Assembly: GCA_900557315.1 (NCBI GenBank)
Contig: USSI01000119.1
Coordinates: 1 to 5,257, forward strand
Source of the DNA: an uncultured Butyricicoccus sp.
GTDB lineage: Bacteria; Bacillota; Clostridia; Oscillospirales; Butyricicoccaceae
DNA length: 5,257 bases
Direction of reading: 5' to 3'
In this document: positions 1 through 5,257 of the stretch, piece after piece
Layout: every line of letters begins with the position of its first letter
Position numbering within the stretch: position 1 is the stretch's first letter
Translations under genes and position numbers: made by a program
Notes under the pieces: model-generated
Told to the model about the DNA's origin: nothing
Seen by the model: the letters and a program-made list of their open reading frames with translations, nothing else
Database searches by the model: none

Positions 1-2
1 CG

Positions 3-110
3 ACCGACAGCCTGGCGGAGCTGGCACAGCGCTTTGACCCGCCGCTTTCCAAGCCGGGCCTGAGCCATCGGCTGAGAAAAATTACCGAACTTGCGTCAAA
101 GGAGAAATAA
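3..110 (+). CDS. whiA: WhiA family DNA-binding protein, C-terminal end (partial)
   Basis: Only the last 35 codons are present; the window start cuts off the rest and the gene ends at TAA 108-110. The visible peptide contains LAELAQRFDPPLSKPGLSHR followed by LRKI, which matches the C-terminal helix-turn-helix of WhiA (family pattern: L-ELA--F-PP-SKSG--HRLRKI). From family knowledge, WhiA combines a LAGLIDADG-like N-terminal domain with this DNA-binding domain; it controls sporulation genes in actinomycetes and affects cell division in Firmicutes. The LAGLIDADG part is outside the window, so it cannot be checked. The stop codon directly abuts the dnaE ATG, and the dnaE Shine-Dalgarno lies inside the last whiA codons, so the two genes are probably co-transcribed. 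The whiA-dnaE-pfkA order, known in Clostridia, supports the call despite the short length. Confidence 0.85.
   Translation, partial: TDSLAELAQRFDPPLSKPGLSHRLRKITELASKEK
98..104 (+). promoter_or_regulatory. Ribosome binding site for dnaE
   Basis: AAAGGAG lies six bases before ATG 111, a near-ideal Shine-Dalgarno with good spacing. It sits within the last codons of whiA. It supports ATG 111 as the genuine dnaE start, rather than GTG 217, which has no comparable site upstream. Confidence 0.8.
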
Positions 111-236
111 ATGGTACCATTTGCGCATTTGCATGTGCACAGTGAATACAGCCTGCTGGACGGCGCGTGCCGTATCGATGGATTGGTGGACCGCGTAGCG
201 GCGCTGGGACCACGGTGTGATGTACGGCGTGATTGA
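111..236 (+). pseudogene. dnaE: DNA polymerase III alpha subunit, N-terminal fragment separated by frameshift
   Basis: This is the true beginning of dnaE, read from ATG 111 with a strong Shine-Dalgarno. It encodes [20 protein letters not shown] and continues through [12 protein letters not shown]. This is the start of the PHP domain, with the HLHVH metal-ligand motif at residues 6-10 that DnaE proteins with a metal-binding PHP domain retain. After codon 32 (CTG 204-206) the frame no longer matches the family: it reads nine unrelated codons and stops at TGA 234-236. DnaE similarity resumes in another frame at GAC CAC GGT (208-216, Asp-His-Gly). The family normally has about eight residues (G-M-x-x-x-A-I-T) between these two points, and here a single base remains. 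The fragment alone cannot be functional. It belongs with the 217-3603 entry as one disrupted gene or as a sequence error. Confidence 0.85.
204..210 (+). other. Frameshift junction in dnaE (apparent deletion of about 23 bases)
   Basis: The N-terminal frame is DnaE-like up to CTG 204-206 and the downstream frame is DnaE-like from GAC 208-210. One base (G207) separates them, where the family would have about 24. The net change is 3n+2 bases lost, which shifts the frame. The missing residues would be the beta strand just before the TDHG motif of the PHP domain. The 23-base figure depends on remembered family spacing; the frame change itself is read directly from the sequence. Confidence 0.8.
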
Positions 237-3200
237 TTTTTACCGCGCCTGCAAGGCAAAGGGCATCCATCCGGTCATTGGCTGCGAGGTGTATCTGGCG
301 CCGCATTCGCGGTTTGACCGCAGCTACCGCAACGGCGAGTGGCACAGCCACCTGATCCTGCTGTGCGAAAATATGACCGGCTACCGCAACCTGATCCACA
401 TGGTGTCGCTCGGCTTTGCCGAAGGCTTTTATATGAAGCCGCGCATTGATATGGAGCTGCTCCGGCAGCACAGCGAGGGCTTGATCTGCCTGTCCGCGTG
501 TCTTGCGGGCGCGATTCCGCGTGCGATTGCGGACGGGGACATGGATGGGGCTTACGAACTGTGCGAGGACTTTCTCGAGATTTTCGACCGCGACCATTTC
601 TATCTGGAAGTGCAGGACCACGGCATCGAGGAGCAGAAAAAGGTAAACGAGGGGCTGTATCAGCTGGCGGAAGAGCTGAACATCGGCCTTGTCGCTACAA
701 ACGACGCACACTATTTAACCCGTAAGGACGCGCGGACGCAGGACGTCCTGATGTGCATCCAGATGGGCAAGACGGTGGACGACCCCACGCGCATGAAGTT
801 CGAAACACAGGAGTTTTATATCAAAGATGCGGACGAGATGGCGGCGCTGTTCCCCAACCATCCGGAGGCGCTCGCGAACACGGTCAAGATCGCGGAGCGC
901 TGCCAGGTTGAGTTTGAGTTCGGCAAGTACCATCTGCCCGAATTCGACGTGCCGGCGGGCTATACCGCGCTGGAATACCTGCAAAAGCTGTGCGACGAGG
1001 GATTTGCCGCCCGCTATCCGGACGACGACGGCACAGTGCGCAAGCGTTTGCAGTACGAGATCGACATGATCGCTAAAATGGGGTTTGTCGATTACTTTTT
1101 GATCGTTTCCGACTTCATTGGATATGCCAAACGGCAGGGGATCCCGGTCGGCCCGGGGCGCGGCTCGGCGGCAGGCTCGATCGTGTCCTACTGCCTGGGC
1201 ATTACCGACCTTGACCCCATCCACTATTCGCTGTACTTCGAACGCTTCCTCAACCCGGAGCGCGTCTCCATGCCGGATATCGACGTGGATTTCTGTTACG
1301 TGCGCCGGCCGGAAGTGATCGAATACGTCACCAACAAATATGGCAAAGACCGCGTAGCGCAGATCGTCACTTTCGGTACCATGGCTGCGCGCAACGCGAT
1401 CCGCGACGTCGGCCGCGCGCTCAACATCCCGTATAACGAGGTGGACGTGGTCGCCAAACAGGTGCCGAACGAACTGCACATCACGATCGACAAGGCGCTT
1501 TCGGTCAATCCGGAACTGAAAAAGATGTATGATGAGCAGCCGCAGGTGCGCGAACTGATCGACACCGCGCGGGACCTCGAGGGTATGCCGCGCCACGCGT
1601 CCACCCACGCGGCAGGTGTCGTCATTACGAAAGACCCGGTGGACACCTATGTTCCGCTTGCGCGCAATGACGAGCAGATGGTGACCCAGTTCCCGATGAC
1701 CACGCTGGAAGAGCTGGGCCTGCTCAAAATGGACTTCCTCGGCCTGCGCAACCTGACGGTTATCGCAGACGCGGAAAAGATGATCCGCCGTCACACGCCG
1801 GGCTTCAACATCGAAAAGGTGGACCTGAACGACAAAGCCACCTATGAAATGCTGGGACGCGGCTCGACCATGGGCGTATTCCAGCTCGAATCCGCGGGCA
1901 TCACCAATGTCGTTACCGGGCTGCAGCCGCAGTCGATCGAGGACATCACCGCGGTCGTGGCGCTGTACCGCCCCGGCCCGATGCAGTCCATCCCGCGCTA
2001 TATTGAGTGCCGCCATCATCCGGAAAAGGTGACCTACAAACACCCGCTGCTTGAGCCGATCCTGGGCGTCACCTACGGCTGCATGATCTATCAGGAACAG
2101 GTGATGCAGGTGTTCCAGTCGCTGGCGGGCTACTCGCTCGGCAAGGCGGATATGGTGCGCCGTGCGATGAGCAAAAAGAAGATGAAGGAGCTGGAAAAGG
2201 AGCGCGTCAACTTCATCCACGGCAACGAGGAACTGGGCATTGACGGCGCGGTGAAACGCGGCGTGCCGGAGCACGTTGCGGCAAGCCTGTTCGACGAGAT
2301 CATGGACTTCGCCAACTACGCGTTTAACAAGGCGCATGCGGTATGCTATGCGGTCGTATCCTTCCGCACCGCCTACCTCAAGTGCCACTATCCGCGCGAA
2401 TACATGGCGGCGCTGCTGACCAGCGTACTGGATTCGTCGGATAAGATTTCCGAATACATCCAGGCGGCGCGGGAGATGGGCATCGCCGTCCTGCCGCCAG
2501 ACGTCAACGAATCCCATGACGGCTTTTCCGTGTCCGGACAGGACATCCGCTTCGGCCTTGCGGCGGTCAAAGGCGTCGGGCGGTCGTTCATGAAACAGCT
2601 GGTGGAAGAGCGCGAGGAAAACGGCCTGTTTGCTTCGTTTCAGGACTTCTGCGAGCGTATGTATGACCGAGAACTGAACCGCCGCGCGCTTGAAAGCATG
2701 ATTAAGGCGGGGGCGTTCGACTCCATGGGATACCGCCGGAGCCAGCTGCTCAAAATTGCAAATGCGGTTGTGGACGCGATTGCCCAGAGCCGCAAAAAGA
2801 ACATCGAGGGGCAGATGGACCTGTTCGGCATGGGCAACGACGCGGTGCAGGACACCCAGATTGCCCTGCCGGATATCCCGGAACTGTCCAAGCGCGAGCT
2901 GCTTTCCATGGAAAAGGAGACGACCGGCCTGTACCTTTCGGGGCATCCGATGGACGAATACCGCGATCTGGCCCGGAAGGCGGACGCGGCCTCCATCCGG
3001 CAGATCATCGACGACCTTTCGGGGGAGAACGCGAAGCCGGCATATAAAGATGGCATGACCGTGCGTCTGGCATGCGTTATTACTGCGGTGCGTCTCAAAT
3101 CGACCAAAAACGGCTCGATGATGGCCTATGTGACAGTGGAGGACGAATCTGCGTCCATCGAACTGGTTGTGTTTCCGCGCTCGCTCCAGCAGTGCGGCGC

Positions 3201-3603
3201 TTATCTGACCGAGGACAGCGCGGTGCTGCTCACCGGCCGCATTGACGCGCGCGAGGATGAGGCGCCTAAGGTGCTGCTGAACGAGGCGCAGCCGCTGACC
3301 GAAAGCGCGGTGGACAGCACGCTGGCAAAAGAAAATCCACAGCAGTCCGTATATACGGACCAGCAGGCGGCAAAGCTTGCGCCGCACAAGCTGTTCCTGC
3401 GTATTTCCAGCATGAAAAGCGACGAATGGCCGCGCATCAAGGCGATCCTGCTCACGCAGCCCGGCGATACGCCGGTTTACCTGTACCCGACGGACACCAA
3501 AAAGAAGACGCTTGCCAAGCGTGAATTCTGGTGCCGGCCGGATGTGCCGCTTTTGGAAAAATTACGCTTCCTCTTGGGGGAAGAAGATGTTATAATAAAA
3601 TAA
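217..3603 (+). CDS. dnaE: DNA polymerase III alpha subunit (DnaE type), main body
   Basis: This is the catalytic subunit of the replicative DNA polymerase. The frame gives 1128 residues from GTG 217. That GTG is only the first available start and corresponds to an internal Val of the family motif HGVMYG; in-frame TAG 196-198 blocks any earlier start. With the N-terminal piece at 111 and about eight lost residues, the intact protein would be near 1170 residues, normal for the family. Visible in order (numbered from GTG 217): the rest of the PHP domain with NDAHY (162-166); [10 protein letters not shown] (312-321); PDIDVDF, whose Asp 354, 356 and 358 include the metal-binding catalytic residues; HASTHAAG (460-467); Asp 506 in MDFLGLRN, the third catalytic Asp; YRPGPM (584-589); IYQEQ (624-628); FNKAHA (703-708); helix-hairpin-helix KGVG (785-788); QMDLF (866-870), a sliding-clamp-binding motif; an OB fold at about 947-1026; and a C-terminal domain from about 1059. 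The polymerase part is intact; only the PHP domain is broken. Confidence 0.95.
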   Translation: MMYGVIDFYRACKAKGIHPVIGCEVYLAPHSRFDRSYRNGEWHSHLILLCENMTGYRNLIHMVSLGFAEGFYMKPRIDMELLRQHSEGLICLSACLAGAIPRAIADGDMDGAYELCEDFLEIFDRDHFYLEVQDHGIEEQKKVNEGLYQLAEELNIGLVATNDAHYLTRKDARTQDVLMCIQMGKTVDDPTRMKFETQEFYIKDADEMAALFPNHPEALANTVKIAERCQVEFEFGKYHLPEFDVPAGYTALEYLQKLCDEGFAARYPDDDGTVRKRLQYEIDMIAKMGFVDYFLIVSDFIGYAKRQGIPVGPGRGSAAGSIVSYCLGITDLDPIHYSLYFERFLNPERVSMPDIDVDFCYVRRPEVIEYVTNKYGKDRVAQIVTFGTMAARNAIRDVGRALNIPYNEVDVVAKQVPNELHITIDKALSVNPELKKMYDEQPQVRELIDTARDLEGMPRHASTHAAGVVITKDPVDTYVPLARNDEQMVTQFPMTTLEELGLLKMDFLGLRNLTVIADAEKMIRRHTPGFNIEKVDLNDKATYEMLGRGSTMGVFQLESAGITNVVTGLQPQSIEDITAVVALYRPGPMQSIPRYIECRHHPEKVTYKHPLLEPILGVTYGCMIYQEQVMQVFQSLAGYSLGKADMVRRAMSKKKMKELEKERVNFIHGNEELGIDGAVKRGVPEHVAASLFDEIMDFANYAFNKAHAVCYAVVSFRTAYLKCHYPREYMAALLTSVLDSSDKISEYIQAAREMGIAVLPPDVNESHDGFSVSGQDIRFGLAAVKGVGRSFMKQLVEEREENGLFASFQDFCERMYDRELNRRALESMIKAGAFDSMGYRRSQLLKIANAVVDAIAQSRKKNIEGQMDLFGMGNDAVQDTQIALPDIPELSKRELLSMEKETTGLYLSGHPMDEYRDLARKADAASIRQIIDDLSGENAKPAYKDGMTVRLACVITAVRLKSTKNGSMMAYVTVEDESASIELVVFPRSLQQCGAYLTEDSAVLLTGRIDAREDEAPKVLLNEAQPLTESAVDSTLAKENPQQSVYTDQQAAKLAPHKLFLRISSMKSDEWPRIKAILLTQPGDTPVYLYPTDTKKKTLAKREFWCRPDVPLLEKLRFLLGEEDVIIK
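3588..3596 (+). promoter_or_regulatory. Candidate extended -10 promoter for pfkA
   Basis: TGTTATAAT is a perfect extended -10 (TGnTATAAT), located in the last codons of dnaE in an AT-rich patch that stands out from the GC-rich surroundings. Transcription would begin near 3603, giving a leader of about 50 bases before pfkA. No good -35 is present at the expected spacing (the TTCCTC at 3568-3573 is poor), which an extended -10 can tolerate. The same bases encode the Val-Ile-Ile-Lys end of DnaE, so a chance match is possible. Confidence 0.45.
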
Positions 3604-3640
3604 GAGGTTTATAGCCGTGGGAGAAAAAAGCAACCAATAT

Positions 3641-3647
3641 AGGGAGG
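3641..3647 (+). promoter_or_regulatory. Ribosome binding site for pfkA
   Basis: AGGGAGG lies six bases before ATG 3654, a strong Shine-Dalgarno that fixes the pfkA start. The 50-base gap between dnaE and pfkA otherwise holds no recognisable hairpin terminator, so read-through from dnaE is likely. Confidence 0.85.
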
Positions 3648-3653
3648 CTGACT

Positions 3654-4628
3654 ATGGATAAACAAATTCGCAGAATTGGCATACTCACCAGCGGCGGCGA
3701 TGCGCCCGGCATGAATGCACTGATCCGTTCGGTCGTCCGCACGGCGTCGGCGTACGATATTTCCGTGCTTGGTATCCGCCGCGGCTACAGCGGCCTGATT
3801 AACGGCGATATCATTGAGATGGGTGCCCGCAGTGTGGATGGCATCATCCGCCGCGGCGGCACTATGCTGTATACTGCGCGCTGCAAGGAGATGATGACCG
3901 AAGAGGGTCTGCAGAAGGCAGCGGACACCTGTAAATACCTTGGTATCGACGGCCTGATCTGCTGCGGCGGTGACGGTACCTTCCGCGGCGCGCAGGCGCT
4001 TTCCCGCAAGGGTGTGCCCTGCATCGGCGTGCCGGGCACGATTGACAACGATATCGTCTGCACAGACTACACGATCGGCTTCGACACCGCCTGCAATACC
4101 GCAATCGAATGCATCGACAAACTGCGCGACACCATGCAGTCGCACGAGCGCTGCTCGGTGGTTGAGGTCATGGGCCGCCGTGCGGGCCATCTGGCGCTGC
4201 ATGTGGGCTGTGCGGTTGGTGCAACCGCAATCTGCCTGCCCGAGCGTAAGCTGGATTTTGACACGGACATTGTAGAGAAAATGCGTGTCGGCCGCATCAA
4301 GGGGCGCAACCATCATATTATCATTGTAGCAGAGGGCTATGGCTCTGCACAGGAGGTTGCCGATCATATCCATGAAGCGACCGGTATTGATACGCGTGTT
4401 ACCATCCTCGGCCACATCCAGCGCGGCGGTTCACCTACCGCGCAGGACCGGGTCATGGCAACCCGCATGGGATATGCGGCAGTGCGTGCGCTTATGGAAG
4501 GCAAGAGCAACCGCGTAATTGTCTTTGATGATAATCAGGTAACCGACTTGGACATCGAGGAGGGCCTGGCCCGTCAGAAGGATCTCAACCAGTGCCTGTT
4601 TGAGGCACAGCAGACGGTCGCAATCTGA
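3654..4628 (+). CDS. pfkA: ATP-dependent 6-phosphofructokinase
   Basis: This cytoplasmic enzyme phosphorylates fructose 6-phosphate to fructose 1,6-bisphosphate with ATP, the committed step of glycolysis. The 324-residue length is typical of bacterial PfkA (about 320). Visible motifs: the glycine-rich nucleotide site GGDAPGMNA (14-22); GGDGT (105-109), whose Gly 108 is the residue type of ATP-using enzymes, where pyrophosphate-dependent enzymes have Asp; PGTIDND (127-133) with Asp 131 matching the catalytic base (Asp127 in E. coli); Arg 166 in the stretch before VVEVMGR, matching a fructose-6-phosphate ligand; and GHIQRGGSP (253-261) with His 254 and Arg 257 of the sugar-phosphate site. Arg 25 and Arg 29 correspond to the effector-site arginines of E. 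coli PfkA, so allosteric control by ADP/phosphoenolpyruvate is possible but not shown. The gene follows dnaE after 50 bases, may have its own promoter, and overlaps the next gene by one base. Confidence 0.96.
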   Translation: MDKQIRRIGILTSGGDAPGMNALIRSVVRTASAYDISVLGIRRGYSGLINGDIIEMGARSVDGIIRRGGTMLYTARCKEMMTEEGLQKAADTCKYLGIDGLICCGGDGTFRGAQALSRKGVPCIGVPGTIDNDIVCTDYTIGFDTACNTAIECIDKLRDTMQSHERCSVVEVMGRRAGHLALHVGCAVGATAICLPERKLDFDTDIVEKMRVGRIKGRNHHIIIVAEGYGSAQEVADHIHEATGIDTRVTILGHIQRGGSPTAQDRVMATRMGYAAVRALMEGKSNRVIVFDDNQVTDLDIEEGLARQKDLNQCLFEAQQTVAI

Positions 4629-5257
4629 TGTCGGAGACTGTTTTCATCACCGGCGGCTCGCGCGGGATTGGCGCGGCATGTGTGCGCGCGTTTGCGGCCG
4701 CGGGGTGGAATGTTGCATTTACCTTTCGGGAACAGCGTGAATTGGCTGGCATGCTGGCAGAACAGACCGGTGCGCTTGCGCTCAGCGCGGACCTCAGCGA
4801 CAGCCGGGCGGTCAGCCGCGCCGTGGGGGAAGCGCGGGGGCATTTCGGTGCGCTGGATGCAGTCGTCTGCAATGCAGGCATTGCGGCGCAGAAAATGTTC
4901 CAGGACATCATGGATGACGAGTGGCAGGACATGCTTGAGGTCAACCTGATGGGTGCGGTACGAACGATACGCGCCTGCCTGCCCGACCTGCTGCACCGCA
5001 AGCAGGGCAGCATCGTCACCGTGTCCTCCATGTGGGGACAGACCGGCGCGTCCTGCGAAAGCCACTATGCGGCGAGCAAGGCGGCGCTGATCGGGCTGAC
5101 CAAATCGCTCGCGCTGGAACTCGGTCCGTCGGGGATCCGGGTCAACTGCGTTGCACCCGGCGTGATCGACACAGATATGAACGCCATGCACAGCACAGAG
5201 ACCATGCAGGAGCTGGCGGCGGAGACGCCGCTCGGCCGCATCGGTACGGCGGCGGAG
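4628..5257 (+). CDS. Short-chain dehydrogenase/reductase, FabG-like (partial, 3' end outside window)
   Basis: The frame is open from ATG 4628 to the window end, giving 210 residues; a classical SDR of about 245 would need roughly 35 more. It has the full classical signature: cofactor-binding TGGSRGIG (8-15), an Asp at 55 in the adenine-ring region, CNAG (81-84), structural Asn 106, catalytic Ser 134, Tyr 147 and Lys 151 (SS...YAASK), and the APG motif (177-179) before VIDTDM. Arg 34 after the second beta strand favours NADPH over NADH. The closest family type is 3-oxoacyl-ACP reductase (FabG), but many SDRs of other specificity look alike and no fatty-acid genes are nearby, so no symbol is assigned. 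The ATG shares one base with the pfkA TGA (TGATG) and lacks a clear Shine-Dalgarno, pointing to translation coupled to pfkA. No membrane segment or signal peptide is seen, so it should be cytoplasmic. Confidence 0.9.
   Translation, partial: MSETVFITGGSRGIGAACVRAFAAAGWNVAFTFREQRELAGMLAEQTGALALSADLSDSRAVSRAVGEARGHFGALDAVVCNAGIAAQKMFQDIMDDEWQDMLEVNLMGAVRTIRACLPDLLHRKQGSIVTVSSMWGQTGASCESHYAASKAALIGLTKSLALELGPSGIRVNCVAPGVIDTDMNAMHSTETMQELAAETPLGRIGTAAE

Noticed and set aside
204..210. Programmed +1 frameshift rejoining the two dnaE frames
   Set aside because: A +1 slip at CTG-G-GAC would restore the frame, but about eight conserved residues would still be missing, so it does not explain the event; no slippery sequence or stimulatory structure is evident. 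A deletion or sequence error is simpler.
217..222. GTG 217 as the natural start of a shorter dnaE
   Set aside because: It has no good Shine-Dalgarno, it matches an internal Val of the family motif HGVMYG, and a clear DnaE N-terminus with a strong Shine-Dalgarno lies just upstream in the other frame.
82..711. A 209-codon open frame on the - strand covering the dnaE frame break
   Set aside because: It is a shadow of the dnaE 5' region, with no domain and no plausible start context.
715..3387. An 890-codon open frame on the - strand opposite dnaE
   Set aside because: It is exactly codon-aligned with dnaE, so it stays open only because dnaE avoids TTA, CTA and TCA codons in this GC-rich genome; it ends at a dnaE TTA codon (712-714). 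Its product is rich in His, Arg and Val with no recognisable domain.
3604..3653. Terminator or riboswitch in the dnaE-pfkA gap
   Set aside because: The gap is only 50 bases and shows no stable inverted repeat followed by a T run.
3609..4415. A 268-codon open frame on the - strand opposite pfkA
   Set aside because: Same codon-aligned shadow effect; the + strand encodes an unmistakable phosphofructokinase.
4574..5191. A 205-codon open frame on the - strand opposite the reductase
   Set aside because: Codon-aligned with the SDR gene, whose catalytic motifs all read on the + strand.

Overview
This is a stretch of GC-rich bacterial chromosome, all genes on the + strand and tightly packed. The order whiA - dnaE - pfkA is a housekeeping arrangement known from Clostridia. 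The strong purine-rich Shine-Dalgarno sites and the Firmicutes-style DnaE with a C-terminal extension agree with this. Together with the GC richness they suggest a high-GC clostridial lineage such as Oscillospiraceae. That placement is inference, not read from a marker gene.

Layout: (1) 3-110, the last 35 codons of whiA, cut by the window start. (2) 111-3603, dnaE, the replicative DNA polymerase III alpha subunit. It is not one open frame: its first 32 or so codons (from ATG 111) lie in one frame and the rest (open from about 199, first usable start GTG 217) lies in another. The break, near 204-210, falls within the PHP domain and looks like a net loss of about 23 bases. (3) 3604-3653, a short gap with a good Shine-Dalgarno; a candidate extended -10 promoter lies just before it in the last codons of dnaE. 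(4) 3654-4628, pfkA, an ATP-type 6-phosphofructokinase with its key residues present. (5) 4628-5257, the first 210 codons of a classical short-chain dehydrogenase/reductase (FabG-like). It overlaps the pfkA stop by one base and runs off the window.

The genes cover unrelated core functions: a WhiA-family DNA-binding protein, DNA synthesis, the committed step of glycolysis and an NAD(P)H-dependent reductase. They are probably at least partly co-transcribed, with pfkA and the reductase translationally coupled and perhaps having their own promoter. I found no RNA gene, mobile element, CRISPR array or repeat, and nothing that looks like a new biological system. The one real anomaly is the broken reading frame near the start of dnaE, which is either a true mutation or a sequence/assembly error.
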